Numbered from the stretch's first letter, positions 1 to 7,832 are shown. The stretch is DNA of 12,741 nucleotides from Candidatus Omnitrophota bacterium (GCA_022709465.1 JAKLIT010000031.1:1-12741), one strand, 5' to 3'. Numbers and translations: made by a program. Notes: generated by a model not told the origin, from the letters alone.

Positions 1-176
1 GCGTCCAGTCGAGGGAACAGCTGCTTACGGACGTCTGGGACATCGCCGCCGACGTTGACACGCGCACCATAGATACCCATATCAAGAGATTAAGGGAAAA
101 ACTCGGTAAGCCGGGCGACGCGATAAAGACTGTCAGGGGGCTCGGTTACCGGTTCAGGGAGTATGATGAGGATTAA
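1..176 (+). CDS. PhoB/OmpR-type response regulator, C-terminal fragment
   Basis: Only the last 57 codons are in the window (frame from base 3, TAA at 174-176); the receiver domain lies upstream. The visible part is the winged-helix DNA-binding (Trans_reg_C) domain. It contains REQLL, then a segment with [18 protein letters not shown], which fits the recognition helix of OmpR/PhoB proteins, and ends with the wing motif TVRGLGYRF. In this family the domain binds direct repeats and recruits RNA polymerase. The gene overlaps the following sensor kinase by 14 bases, so the two are translationally coupled and almost certainly form one two-component system. Because a pst operon follows, a PhoB/PhoP role in phosphate control is the best guess. 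The family call is firm; the phosphate specificity is inferred from context. Confidence 0.88.
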   Translation, partial: VQSREQLLTDVWDIAADVDTRTIDTHIKRLREKLGKPGDAIKTVRGLGYRFREYDED

Positions 177-1923
177 GCTCCACTGGAAGATGACGATCGT
201 GTTCTGCCTGCTCGGGGCTGTGTTGCTTGCGGCGGCCTATGCATACCTGAACCCCCGCCTTAAGGCGTTCATAGAAAAGGACATTGAGGATAATATCAGG
301 AGGGAGCTATTCCTCTGCCGGGAACTCCTGGCTCCCGGCGACCTCAAGGATGCCGACGCGCTCGCCGGCAGGATGGGTTTGTCGCTCGGGTTGAGGGTGA
401 CGATAATCGCGCCGGACGGGAAGGTCCTCGGGGATTCGGATATCGAAAGCGCCGATCTCGCGGGGATAGAGAACCACCTCGACAGGCCGGAGGTCCAGCA
501 GGCGATCAGGGAAGGTTTCGGCCACAGCCGCAGGTACAGTTATACGCTTAAGAAATATATGATGTACAGCGCAGTGCTCCTCGGGGAGAAGCCGCCGGCG
601 CCGGTCCTGCGACTGGTAATACCCGTCTCCTCGATAACCGAGTTCGAGGCGAAGATGCAGAAGATCCTGGTAGTTGCGCTGGCCGCCGTATTCCTGCTCT
701 CGCTTGTCCTGAGCGTAATGGTATCATCGGCCGTGACACGCCCGGTATCGCGGATATCTTCGACCGCCAGGTCGATATCGGAGGGAGACCTTTCCGCAAG
801 GGCGCTCGTATCCTCCGACGATGAGATAGGCGACCTCGCCAAGACGCTGAACCATATGGCGGACGAGATACGCGCGAAGATAGACAGTATCGCCTCGGGT
901 GAGGCGAAGCTCGAGGCGGTGCTCTCGAGCATGGTGGAAGGCGTCATCGTGACAGATGAGAAAGGCGCCATACTCATAGCGAACCCGTCGGCCCGCAAGA
1001 TGTTCTTCATTGATACGGCGCCGGAAGGGAAGGCGCCGCTCGAAGTGATACGGAATTCATCGGTCCAGGATATCGTCGACAGGATAATCCGGAAGGGCCA
1101 GAAGGTCGCCTCCGAGGAGATGCAGCTCAGCAGGCCTGATGAAAGGTCCGTAATAGTTAGCGCGGCCGCCGTTATGAAAGAAGGGGAATTGTCGGGCGCG
1201 CTGCTCGTTTTCCACGATATCACCGAGCTCAGGCGCCTCGAAAGGATGAGGCAGGACTTCGTCGCGAACGTTTCTCACGAGCTGCGCACGCCGCTGTCGA
1301 GCATAAAGGGGTATTCTGAGACGCTTATGGACGGGGGCGTAACACAGCAGAAGCAGCAGAAGGAATTCCTCGGGATAATCTACCGCGAGAGCGACCGTCT
1401 CGCGAAACTCATAGACGACCTGCTGGACCTCTCCAGGATAGAATCCGGCAAGATGGCGATGGCCCTCATGCCTGCTGACCTGCTGCCTGCCGTAAAACGC
1501 GCGAGCGCGATACTCGAGAAACAGGCGGCAGTGAAATCTATCAGGATAACCGTGGATATCCCGGCCGGGACCCCGCGTATCCTCGCCGACGAAAGCAGGC
1601 TCTCGCAGGTTATATTGAACCTTCTGGATAACGCGGTAAAATACACTCCCGAGGGCGGCGAAGTCAGGATTTCGGCCGTTCCCGACGGAGCTTTTGTCCG
1701 CGTAGATGTCTCCGACACCGGAGCCGGTATCCCCGAAACCGATATCCCTAGGATATTCGAGAGGTTCTACAGGGTAGATAAGGCCCGCTCGCGCGAGCTC
1801 GGCGGCACAGGCCTCGGCCTTTCGATAGTAAAACATATCGTCCAGGCCCACGGCGGGCAGGTATGGGTCAAGTCCGCCCCGGGCGATGGCTCCACCTTCA
1901 GCTTTACAATCCCCATAGCTTAA
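163..1923 (+). CDS. phoR: PhoR-type sensor histidine kinase
   Basis: A 586-residue membrane histidine kinase. A first membrane segment spans about residues 10-28, an extracytoplasmic sensor region about 30-165, and a second membrane segment about 167-190. A HAMP linker (about 190-243, with the SEGDL motif), a PAS domain (about 247-355) and HisKA follow, the last with [13 protein letters not shown] and the phospho-acceptor His372. The HATPase domain has its N box at [10 protein letters not shown] (Asn490), G1 at DTGAGIP (518-524), an F box at IFERFYRVD and G2 at GGTGLGLS (547-554), so the kinase looks intact. The order TM, sensor, TM, HAMP, PAS, HisKA, HATPase is that of Gram-positive-style PhoR/WalK kinases and not the shorter E. 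coli PhoR. ATG codons sit at 163 and 166; the AGGGAG at 156-161 is spaced better for 166, so the protein may be one residue shorter. It should phosphorylate the upstream regulator. The PhoR label rests on the adjacent pst operon. Confidence 0.88.
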   Translation: MMRIKLHWKMTIVFCLLGAVLLAAAYAYLNPRLKAFIEKDIEDNIRRELFLCRELLAPGDLKDADALAGRMGLSLGLRVTIIAPDGKVLGDSDIESADLAGIENHLDRPEVQQAIREGFGHSRRYSYTLKKYMMYSAVLLGEKPPAPVLRLVIPVSSITEFEAKMQKILVVALAAVFLLSLVLSVMVSSAVTRPVSRISSTARSISEGDLSARALVSSDDEIGDLAKTLNHMADEIRAKIDSIASGEAKLEAVLSSMVEGVIVTDEKGAILIANPSARKMFFIDTAPEGKAPLEVIRNSSVQDIVDRIIRKGQKVASEEMQLSRPDERSVIVSAAAVMKEGELSGALLVFHDITELRRLERMRQDFVANVSHELRTPLSSIKGYSETLMDGGVTQQKQQKEFLGIIYRESDRLAKLIDDLLDLSRIESGKMAMALMPADLLPAVKRASAILEKQAAVKSIRITVDIPAGTPRILADESRLSQVILNLLDNAVKYTPEGGEVRISAVPDGAFVRVDVSDTGAGIPETDIPRIFERFYRVDKARSRELGGTGLGLSIVKHIVQAHGGQVWVKSAPGDGSTFSFTIPIA

Positions 1924-1934
1924 CCCTTCATTTT

Positions 1935-1951
1935 GTTCACCTAAAGTTCAC
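1935..1951 (+). promoter_or_regulatory. Putative Pho box (11-bp-phased direct repeat)
   Basis: Between the kinase stop and the porin start there are two exact GTTCAC copies, at 1935-1940 and 1946-1951, separated by CTAAA. Their 11-bp period is what PhoB and PhoP sites require, and the unit TTGTTCAC-CTAA-AGTTCACA resembles the E. coli CTGTCAT-AAAT-CTGTCAC pattern. I see only one clear pair. The site lies about 32 bp upstream of the best -10 candidate, farther than in the E. coli pstS promoter, so either the promoter assignment or the binding geometry is uncertain. Function is inferred from sequence and from the downstream pst genes. Confidence 0.5.
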
Positions 1952-1983
1952 AATTCCGCCCTTTTTTCGCCATCTTCAAAATA

Positions 1984-1989
1984 TATACT
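1984..1989 (+). promoter_or_regulatory. Candidate -10 element for the porin-pst operon
   Basis: TATACT matches the sigma-70 -10 consensus at five of six positions and sits about 30 bp upstream of the porin start codon. No recognisable -35 lies 16-18 bp upstream; that stretch is a run of T after CCC. A missing -35 is usual for activator-dependent Pho promoters. This is the only good -10 in the 95-bp gap, but AT-rich sequence gives such matches by chance. Confidence 0.35.
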
Positions 1990-2006
1990 CCCTTCTGAAA
2001 ACAAAA

Positions 2007-2012
2007 AGGAGG
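2007..2012 (+). promoter_or_regulatory. Strong ribosome binding site fixing the porin start
   Basis: AGGAGG lies six bases before ATG 2019. It decides the start of the porin. The reading frame is open farther upstream into the kinase gene, but starting there would add about 52 residues of unrelated sequence in front of a good signal peptide. Confidence 0.85.
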
Positions 2013-2018
2013 GAGTGT

Positions 2019-3347
2019 ATGGTGAAGAGGGCCCTGGCATGTATGGTGTTGGCGGCGGTCATCACAGGTTCGAGTGTGCGCGGGTTTGCCGGAGAGGTCG
2101 ATATCCTCGTCCAAAAACTCGTGGACAAGGGGATACTGACGCCGGGAGACGCGCAGCAGATATTGACCGAGACGAAGGAGGAGGCGAAGAAGGAACTCGC
2201 GAAGGGCGAAGCGAGGACCGCGCCTAAATGGGTTCAGGACATAAAACTAAAGGGAGATTTCAGGTTAAGATACCAGCACGACAGGGCAAAACAAGCCACC
2301 GCGACGGCAAGCCAGCGTGACAGGGCGAGGATACGCCTCAGGGTAGGCGCCGAGACCCGCCTCATTGACGAGTTCAAGGTGGGCTTCGGGATCGCCACGG
2401 GCACGACGAGCGACCCGCGTTCGACGAACATGACCCTCGGCGATTCGTTCTCGTTCAAGGATATCGTTCTGGATTACGCGTACGGCCAGTACGACCCCGA
2501 CCTGTCGCGCTACATGCAGCCGCTATCGTTATCCTTCATGGGCGGCAAGTTCCCGAACCCGATATGGGAGCCGGTCGACATGCTCTGGGACACCGATATA
2601 AGGCCCGAGGGCGTCATGGCCAACCTCGGATATAAGGCAGGCAACAACCTCGACTTCTTCATGAACAACGGTTTCTTTATCCTTGACGAAAGCGGCTCGG
2701 ACAAGGGCGACCCAATAATGTTCGTCGTCCAACCGGGCGTGAACTGGAAGATAACCGACAATATCGAGTTCAAAGGCGCCGTGGACAACTATTTCTTCAA
2801 CGGCGTAAAGGACCATGCGGCCCTCGATTATTCCGCCGGCACGAACACGGTAGCGCGCCTGCCGAACATGAACAGGCAGACGAGCACGGCGGTCTACTGG
2901 TATAACTACAATTCTATAGCGCCGAAGATGGAGATCGGGTTCATCGACCCGTTCAAGTTCGCGGGATTCGACACGGGAGTGCCGTACCTGTCGTTCTTCG
3001 GCGAATACATCAACAACTGGGACCGCAGCTCGCAGGATAACGGCTGGGCCCTCGGAAGCAGGATAGGCCACAAGAAGGTCGGCGACAAGGGGCAGTGGCA
3101 GCTCGCATATAATTACCGCTTCCTCGAAAGGGATGCCTGGCTTGACATCTTCCCGGACTCGGACTTCTATAGCGGGCGCACTAACGCGAAAGGCCACAAC
3201 GTCATATTCCAGTACGGCGTCACGAAGAACTCGATGCTGAACTTCGAATATTACGATACGATGGGCATGACAAGGCAGACCAGAAGCGCCGATTCGTCCC
3301 GCCTGCCCGCGCAGGTGATCCAGGCGGACTGGATAGTCAAATTCTAA
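2019..3347 (+). CDS. Putative outer-membrane porin, first gene of the pst operon
   Basis: A 442-residue exported beta-barrel protein. Residues 1-24 form a signal peptide (MVKRALACMVLAAVITG, then a cleavage site near GFA). A short helical, charged segment (about 26-67, VDKGILTPGDAQQIL and a Glu/Lys-rich run) precedes the barrel, which opens with KLKGDFRLRYQHD. Alternating aromatic and polar strands follow, and the chain ends in WIVKF with a terminal Phe, the usual BAM recognition signal. The layout matches the putative porin family often called Porin_5, in which an N-terminal helical segment precedes a 16- to 18-strand barrel. The gene ends 9 bases before pstS and follows a Pho-box-like repeat, so it probably supplies phosphate passage across the outer membrane in the way PhoE or OprP does elsewhere, although I see no direct homology to those. 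Porin identity is fairly sure; phosphate selectivity is inference. Confidence 0.82.
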   Translation: MVKRALACMVLAAVITGSSVRGFAGEVDILVQKLVDKGILTPGDAQQILTETKEEAKKELAKGEARTAPKWVQDIKLKGDFRLRYQHDRAKQATATASQRDRARIRLRVGAETRLIDEFKVGFGIATGTTSDPRSTNMTLGDSFSFKDIVLDYAYGQYDPDLSRYMQPLSLSFMGGKFPNPIWEPVDMLWDTDIRPEGVMANLGYKAGNNLDFFMNNGFFILDESGSDKGDPIMFVVQPGVNWKITDNIEFKGAVDNYFFNGVKDHAALDYSAGTNTVARLPNMNRQTSTAVYWYNYNSIAPKMEIGFIDPFKFAGFDTGVPYLSFFGEYINNWDRSSQDNGWALGSRIGHKKVGDKGQWQLAYNYRFLERDAWLDIFPDSDFYSGRTNAKGHNVIFQYGVTKNSMLNFEYYDTMGMTRQTRSADSSRLPAQVIQADWIVKF

Positions 3348-3356
3348 AAGAAAGGC

Positions 3357-4190
3357 ATGGATAAAATGAGAAAACTCAGGGTTCTGCAGTCGATGGCGTT
3401 CGCGGCGGCCATGATGTTTGCCGCGGGGACGACGGTATCAGCGGCCGAGAAGGTCGTTGTGGAGGGGTCGACGACCGTACTTCCGATAGCGCAGAAGGCG
3501 GCGGAGGCGTTCATGGATGTGCACAGCGATATAGACGTGTCCGTGAGGGGAGGCGGTTCGGGCGTCGGGATAGCGTCTTTGCTCGACGGTTCCTGCGACA
3601 TTGCGGATTCATCGCGCGCTATGAAGGATACGGAGTACGATAAGGCGGCCGCGAAGAATAAAGACCCGAAGGCGTTCGTGGTCGCGATGGACGGCATCGT
3701 TATCGTGGTAAACAATTCCAACGGGATATCCGAATTGTCCAGGAAGCAGGTGAAGGACATATATACCGGCGCGGTATCGGACTGGTCCGCTGTCGGCGGC
3801 CAGGCGGGAAAGATAGTGGTCGTATCGCGTGACAGCTCAAGCGGGACGTTCGAGGCCTTCGGAGAGCTCGTCCTGAAGGGAGCGAAGGTCAGGCCGGACG
3901 CGCTCATGCAGGCGTCTAACCAGGCGATAGCGTCGATAGTGGCGAAGACGCCGGGCGCGATCGGATATGTGGGCCTCGGTTATATAACGGATTCGGTAAA
4001 GGCCCTTAAGATCGACGGTATTGTGCCGGGCAAGGATACCGTGCTTTCGGGCAAGTATCCCGTATCGAGGCCGCTGTTCATGTATACGAACGGCAACCCG
4101 AAAGGCGCGGTTAAGGGATTCATCGAATTCGTGACGGGTCCGGAGGGGCAACAGATCGTCGATGAAGAAGGTTTCGTAGCGTTAAAATGA
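3357..4190 (+). CDS. pstS: Phosphate ABC transporter, periplasmic phosphate-binding protein
   Basis: A 277-residue PstS-family substrate-binding protein that captures phosphate in the periplasm and delivers it to PstCA. It has a Sec signal peptide (hydrophobic core about residues 10-24, signal peptidase I site near VSA-A). No lipobox is visible, so it should be soluble. Phosphate-contact loops are visible as GSTTV (37-41), RGGGSGVGI (64-72), DIADSSRAM (81-89) and SRDSSSGT (157-164), and VAMDGIVIVVN is also typical. The protein belongs to the short PstS class, shorter than the E. coli protein. Two in-frame ATGs exist: 3357, with GAAAGG only one base upstream, and 3366, with the same site ten bases upstream. 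The latter gives the cleaner signal peptide MRKLRVLQ and may be the real start. pstC follows after 4 bases. Confidence 0.95.
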   Translation: MDKMRKLRVLQSMAFAAAMMFAAGTTVSAAEKVVVEGSTTVLPIAQKAAEAFMDVHSDIDVSVRGGGSGVGIASLLDGSCDIADSSRAMKDTEYDKAAAKNKDPKAFVVAMDGIVIVVNNSNGISELSRKQVKDIYTGAVSDWSAVGGQAGKIVVVSRDSSSGTFEAFGELVLKGAKVRPDALMQASNQAIASIVAKTPGAIGYVGLGYITDSVKALKIDGIVPGKDTVLSGKYPVSRPLFMYTNGNPKGAVKGFIEFVTGPEGQQIVDEEGFVALK

Positions 4191-4194
4191 AAAT

Positions 4195-5079
4195 ATGGCA
4201 CGCATAAAAGAGAAGGCCTACGAGTGGATATTCACTGCGCTGGCCTTCTCGTCGCTTATTTTCCTGGTAGGGATAATAATAGTCCTGTTTAAGGAGAGTT
4301 TCCCGGTACTCAAAGACGTCAGCGCCGGGGATTTTATCTTTGGCAAGTTCTGGTACCCGACCTTCGAGCCGCCGGAATTCGGTATCCTGCCGTTGATACT
4401 TGCGAGCTTCTGGGTGACGCTCGGCGCGTTATTCGTATGCGTCCCGCTTGGCATAGGCAGCGCGCTATACCTGAATGAGATCGCAGGGTTCAGGCAGAGG
4501 TCGATACTGAAGCCGATGGTCGAGGTGCTCGCGAGCATCCCGTCAGTCGTGTACGGCTTCTTCGGGATGATGATAGTCGCGCCCCTGTTGCAGGACATGC
4601 TGCATATCCCGACGGGGCTGTGCGCTTTCAGCGCGAGCCTTGTGCTCGGGATCATGGCGACTCCTACTGTCTGCAGTATCGCGGAAGACGCGTTAAGTTA
4701 CGTGCCGAGGAGTTTCAGGGAAGCGTCGTTCGCGGTGGGCGCAAACAGGTGGCAGACGCTGACGAAAGTCGTGATACCTGCGGCGGGCTCCGGGATATCG
4801 ACCGCGATAATACTCGGTATGAGCAGGGCGGTCGGGGAGACGATGACCGTCCTGATGGTAGCGGGCGGCGCGGCCGTGATACCTAAAAGCGCTTTCGACC
4901 CGGTAAGGCCGATGACATCCGCGATAGCCGCGGAGATGGGCGAAGCGCCGATGGGAAGCATGCATTACCACTCGCTATTCGCGATAGCGCTGATACTTTT
5001 TTTGATAACGTTCGTATTTAACATCATCGCGGAACTTGTAAGCCGCAGGTACAGGATCAAATTGGGGCATAGCGGATGA
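4195..5079 (+). CDS. pstC: Phosphate ABC transporter permease PstC
   Basis: A 294-residue inner-membrane permease forming half of the Pst channel. About six hydrophobic segments are visible (roughly 12-32, 65-92, 112-132, 140-160, 200-225 and 260-282). The cytoplasmic EAA loop that docks with the ATPase runs from EDALSYVPRSFREASFAVGA (164-183) to RWQTLTKVVIP. SIPSVVYGFFG and RAVGETMTVLMVAGG are characteristic of PstC/PstA. Residue order and gene position (directly after pstS, before pstA) support PstC over PstA. No good Shine-Dalgarno precedes ATG 4195, only 4 bases after the pstS stop, so translation probably relies on ribosomes arriving from pstS. The stop overlaps the pstA start. Confidence 0.95.
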   Translation: MARIKEKAYEWIFTALAFSSLIFLVGIIIVLFKESFPVLKDVSAGDFIFGKFWYPTFEPPEFGILPLILASFWVTLGALFVCVPLGIGSALYLNEIAGFRQRSILKPMVEVLASIPSVVYGFFGMMIVAPLLQDMLHIPTGLCAFSASLVLGIMATPTVCSIAEDALSYVPRSFREASFAVGANRWQTLTKVVIPAAGSGISTAIILGMSRAVGETMTVLMVAGGAAVIPKSAFDPVRPMTSAIAAEMGEAPMGSMHYHSLFAIALILFLITFVFNIIAELVSRRYRIKLGHSG

Positions 5080-5927
5080 GGTCAAAACATATCACGCAGA
5101 AGATAGGGTTCGCGGCGCTATTCGCGTGCATGCTGGCGACGCTCTTCATCCTCGGCGCGATAATATTCTTCATAACGGTCAGGGGAGTAAAGGTCATTTC
5201 GTGGGAGTTCCTGACGCAGGTGCCGAAGGCCGGGATGACCCAGGGCGGCGTGGCCCCGGCGATAGTCGGGACACTCTATATAACGCTCGGTGCGATAGCC
5301 GTCTCGCTCCCGCTCGGTCTCGCTTGCGCGATATACCTCTGCGAATATTCCCCGAAAGGATATTTCGTCAACATAATAAGGATGAGCATAAACAACCTCG
5401 CCGGCGTGCCGTCCGTCGTGTTCGGGCTCTTCGGCCTGGCCGTATTCGTGAAATTCTTCGGGTTCGGCGTCTCGATAATCTCCGGGAGCTTGACGCTCGG
5501 GATACTGGCGCTGCCCGTTATAATATCCGCGACGCAGGAAGCGCTCACGGCGGTGCCGCATTCGCTAAGGGAGGCGTCGCTCGCGTTGGGCGCGACAAAA
5601 TGGGAGACGATAAAGAAGATCGTCCTTCCGACAGCGCTTCCGGGTATACTGACCGGCGTTATTTTGAGCATAGGCAGGATTGCCGGCGAGACGGCGCCTA
5701 TCCTGTTCACCGCCGCGACATTTTACTCGCGGAGATACCCGGATTCGGTATTTTCCGAGGTCATGGCGCTGCCTTACCATATTTACGCGCTGATGACCGA
5801 AGGCACGCATCCGGAGAAGCAGGCCGCGATAGCGTACGGGTGCGCGCTGATACTGCTTATAATTGTGCTCGCGATATCGGCAGCGGCGATTTTCATCAGG
5901 CAAAGACAGAGGGTGCAGAATGCATGA
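5076..5927 (+). CDS. pstA: Phosphate ABC transporter permease PstA
   Basis: A 283-residue inner-membrane permease, the second half of the Pst channel. Hydrophobic segments lie near residues 11-34, 62-88, 108-127, 136-152, 188-212 and 250-274. The EAA loop is at [20 protein letters not shown] (153-172) followed by [27 protein letters not shown] and [15 protein letters not shown] are PstA signatures, with the conserved Arg201 and Glu205 of the substrate path. The ATG overlaps the pstC stop in an ATGA arrangement, so the two permease subunits are translationally coupled, in keeping with a fixed ratio. The 3' end overlaps pstB by 8 bases. Confidence 0.95.
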   Translation: MRSKHITQKIGFAALFACMLATLFILGAIIFFITVRGVKVISWEFLTQVPKAGMTQGGVAPAIVGTLYITLGAIAVSLPLGLACAIYLCEYSPKGYFVNIIRMSINNLAGVPSVVFGLFGLAVFVKFFGFGVSIISGSLTLGILALPVIISATQEALTAVPHSLREASLALGATKWETIKKIVLPTALPGILTGVILSIGRIAGETAPILFTAATFYSRRYPDSVFSEVMALPYHIYALMTEGTHPEKQAAIAYGCALILLIIVLAISAAAIFIRQRQRVQNA

Positions 5928-6687
5928 GAAAAGGGTAGTAAAGATGAAAGCGGACGGGGTAGATTTCTTCTACGGCCCGCGGCAGGCCCTGAAAGGCATA
6001 AACCTTGATATCTGCGAAAAGCATGTTACCGCGATAATCGGGCCTTCCGGGTGCGGCAAGTCGACGTTCATACGGCTGCTTAACCGCATGAACGAGCTGG
6101 TGCCGAATACGAAACTGGAGGGGAGGATACTCCTCGACGGGGAAAATATCTGCGACCGGTCGGTCGACGCGGTCGAGATCAGGAGGCGCGTCGGGATGGT
6201 CTTCCAGAAACCGAACCCTTTCCCGAAGAGCATATTCGAGAATGTCAGTTACGGCCTTACCGTCAACGGCGTTAAGGACGGAAAATTGATCGAAAAGAAG
6301 GTCATCGCCTCGCTCGAGAAGGCCGCGTTATGGGACGACATCAAGGACAGGCTGCATGAGAGCGCGCTTAAACTATCCGGCGGGCAGCAGCAGCGGCTTT
6401 GCATCGCGAGGTGCCTGGCCGTCGAGCCGGAGGTCATACTCTTCGACGAGCCATGCGCGAGCCTCGATCCGATATCGACCGGCAAGATCGAGGAGCTTAT
6501 TCTCGAGCTTAAGAAGTATTATACTATAGTCATCGTTACGCATAATATGCAGCAGGCGGCGCGCATTTCGGACCATACTGCGTTCTTCCTGCTCGGCGAG
6601 CTCATAGAGATGGGGCTGACGCAGGATATATTCACCGCTCCGAAGCAGAAGAGGACGGAAGATTACATTACAGGGAGGTTCGGTTGA
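5920..6687 (+). CDS. pstB: Phosphate ABC transporter ATP-binding protein
   Basis: A 255-residue ABC ATPase that powers phosphate import. Walker A is GPSGCGKST (41-49), the Q-loop is Q97 in VFQKPNPFP (a PstB hallmark), the signature is LSGGQQQR (152-159), Walker B is VILFDEP (172-178), the D-loop is SLDP and the H-loop is His208 in VTHNMQQA. All catalytic elements are intact. The start at 5920 is chosen because AGAGGG (5908-5913) lies six bases upstream and the length fits PstB; an earlier in-frame start would lie inside pstA without a binding site. An ATG at 5944 is an alternative. The gene overlaps pstA by 8 bases and its stop overlaps the arsC start by one base. Confidence 0.96.
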   Translation: MHEKRVVKMKADGVDFFYGPRQALKGINLDICEKHVTAIIGPSGCGKSTFIRLLNRMNELVPNTKLEGRILLDGENICDRSVDAVEIRRRVGMVFQKPNPFPKSIFENVSYGLTVNGVKDGKLIEKKVIASLEKAALWDDIKDRLHESALKLSGGQQQRLCIARCLAVEPEVILFDEPCASLDPISTGKIEELILELKKYYTIVIVTHNMQQAARISDHTAFFLLGELIEMGLTQDIFTAPKQKRTEDYITGRFG

Positions 6688-7082
6688 TGAAGAAGGTCCT
6701 GTTCGTATGCGTAGAGAACTCGTGCCGCAGCCAGATGGCGGAAGGATGGGCGCGCCATCTCGGCAAGGGAAAGATCGAGGCATACAGCGCCGGTTCGAAA
6801 CCTTCCGGCACAGTGAACTCCGCTGCGATAAAGGCTATGGCGGAAGCCGGCATCGATATATCAACCCAGATGTCCAAAGGTTTCCGTGAACTTCCGGTAA
6901 AGGAATTCGATTTCGTGGTCACGATGGGATGCAAGGACGTATGCCCGTTCGTTCCCGCAGATAAGCATATCGAATGGCAGATAGAGGACCCGAAAGGGAA
7001 GGATCAGGATTATTTCAGGAAGGCCAGGGATGTCATAAAGATGAAGGTAGCGGGGTTTATTGAAACGTTAAAGGGGGGATAA
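6687..7082 (+). CDS. arsC: Arsenate reductase, thioredoxin-coupled LMW-phosphatase type
   Basis: A 131-residue protein of the low-molecular-weight tyrosine phosphatase fold. The P-loop CVENSCR has the CX5R form (Cys8 to Arg14), and a second cysteine pair Cys82/Cys86 sits in MGCKDVCP. Asp101 in EDP is in the place of the general acid. A redox cysteine pair in addition to the P-loop nucleophile is the mark of arsenate reductases of this fold, which pass a disulfide to thioredoxin and turn arsenate into arsenite; plain phosphatases lack it. The start is ATG 6687 (GGAGG at 6674-6678, eight bases upstream), overlapping the pstB stop as TGATG. It lies between pstB and phoU, so it should be co-expressed with phosphate uptake. 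No arsenite exporter or ArsR is in the window. A phosphatase role cannot be fully excluded. Confidence 0.86.
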   Translation: MKKVLFVCVENSCRSQMAEGWARHLGKGKIEAYSAGSKPSGTVNSAAIKAMAEAGIDISTQMSKGFRELPVKEFDFVVTMGCKDVCPFVPADKHIEWQIEDPKGKDQDYFRKARDVIKMKVAGFIETLKGG

Positions 7083-7085
7083 AAG

Positions 7086-7763
7086 ATGGAGAGGCATTTT
7101 GACGAGGAACTTAAAGGCATAAATTCCGATATACTGAGGATGGGAAGCCTCGCCGAGGACGCGATAGTCAATTCCGTCAAGGCCCTCAAGGAGCAGAGCA
7201 GACAGATCGCCGTTGACGTGGTCAATTCGGACAATAAGATAGACAAACTCGAGGTAGAAATAGAGGAGAAGTGCCTGACGCTGATGGCGCTCCACCAGCC
7301 GACCGCGGTCGACCTGAGGTTTCTTACCACGGCGATGAAGCTCAATAATGAGCTCGAGAGGATAGCCGACCTCGCGGTCGATATCGCCCAGAGGGTGCTC
7401 GAGATAGTGGACAAACCGCTGCTGAAGCCGCTCGTAGATATCCCAAAACTGTGCGTGATAGCCCAGACGATGGTCAGGGAATCGATAGACGCGTTCGTGA
7501 ACAGGGATATAGAGCTCGCGAAGAAGGTCGTCCTTTCCGACTCCGAGGCGGACAAGCTGAGGAATTTCGTGCAGGATGAACTGGTCAATGACTACATATC
7601 CAAAGACGCGAGCACCGCGACTAGGGCGGTCCCGCTGCTTCTTATCGCCCGCCACCTCGAGCGCATCTGTGACCACGCGACGAATATAGCCGAAGACGTC
7701 ATATACATGGTCGGCGCGAAGGTCGTAAGGCACCATCCCGAAAAGCTTGGGGACGGTTCTTGA
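7086..7763 (+). CDS. phoU: Phosphate signalling protein PhoU
   Basis: A 225-residue cytoplasmic protein with two PhoU three-helix repeats. PhoU links PstB activity to PhoR and keeps the kinase off when phosphate is plentiful. The metal-binding helices are NNELERIADLAVDIAQR (87-103) in the first half and ARHLERICDHATNIAED (188-204) in the second. The usual RIGD is RIAD and RICD here, a mild change. ATG 7086 is preceded by a G6 run at 7073-7078, seven bases upstream, and lies 3 bases after arsC. The native end seems to be about VVRHHPEK; the last five residues LGDGS and the stop are encoded by the REP-like palindrome that begins exactly at codon 221. The tail is short and probably harmless. Confidence 0.94.
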   Translation: MERHFDEELKGINSDILRMGSLAEDAIVNSVKALKEQSRQIAVDVVNSDNKIDKLEVEIEEKCLTLMALHQPTAVDLRFLTTAMKLNNELERIADLAVDIAQRVLEIVDKPLLKPLVDIPKLCVIAQTMVRESIDAFVNRDIELAKKVVLSDSEADKLRNFVQDELVNDYISKDASTATRAVPLLLIARHLERICDHATNIAEDVIYMVGAKVVRHHPEKLGDGS

Positions 7764-7822
7764 GCTAAAGCTAGAAGTGTCCCCAAGGGGGACGGTTCTC
7801 CGATTGGCGTAAGAACCGTCCC
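7746..7822. repeat. Tandem REP-like palindromes overlapping the end of phoU
   Basis: Two adjacent hairpins. The first pairs CTTGGGGAC (7746-7754) with GTCCCCAAG (7779-7787), with further inner pairing TTCT/AGAA (7757-7760 with 7773-7776) and AGCT/AGCT. The second pairs GGGACGGTTCT (7789-7799) with AGAACCGTCCC (7812-7822), an 11-bp perfect stem. Both share a 12-bp direct repeat GGGGACGGTTCT (7749-7760 and 7788-7799). The double-palindrome layout resembles REP/BIME elements moved by RAYT (TnpA_REP) transposases, and I recall similar GGGGACGGTTCT motifs in candidate-phylum genomes. No transposase is present here, so mobility in trans is inferred. Confidence 0.75.
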
Positions 7823-7832
7823 TATTATTTTC
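7789..7832 (+). terminator. Probable rho-independent terminator of the pst operon, formed by the second palindrome
   Basis: The 11-bp GC-rich stem (7789-7799/7812-7822, 12-base loop) is followed by TATTATTTTCTT, a T-rich tract broken by A and C. It lies 26 bases after the phoU stop and just before a new promoter, where a terminator is expected. The interrupted T run and the large loop make it a modest terminator by sequence. Confidence 0.5.

Noticed and set aside
540..1851. Long minus-strand open frames opposite the kinase (540-1223, 1057-1851)
   Set aside because: They lie wholly opposite a clear histidine kinase, show no recognisable motifs and read as shadow frames of a GC-rich gene.
1863..2018. 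N-terminal extension of the porin frame into the kinase gene
   Set aside because: It would place about 52 unrelated residues before a clean signal peptide, and AGGAGG fixes the start at 2019.
2529..3197. 222-codon minus-strand frame opposite the porin
   Set aside because: Its composition is a reverse-complement shadow, with no ribosome site or domain; the porin has signal peptide, barrel and terminal Phe.
5126..5938. 270-codon plus-strand frame inside pstA
   Set aside because: It overlaps the whole of an intact PstA in another frame and is rich in Arg, Asp and Gly, as expected of an out-of-frame reading.
7746..7822. A CRISPR array or attachment site at the repeat after phoU
   Set aside because: There are only two copies arranged as palindromes, no regular spacers and no cas or integrase gene nearby; a REP-like element fits better.
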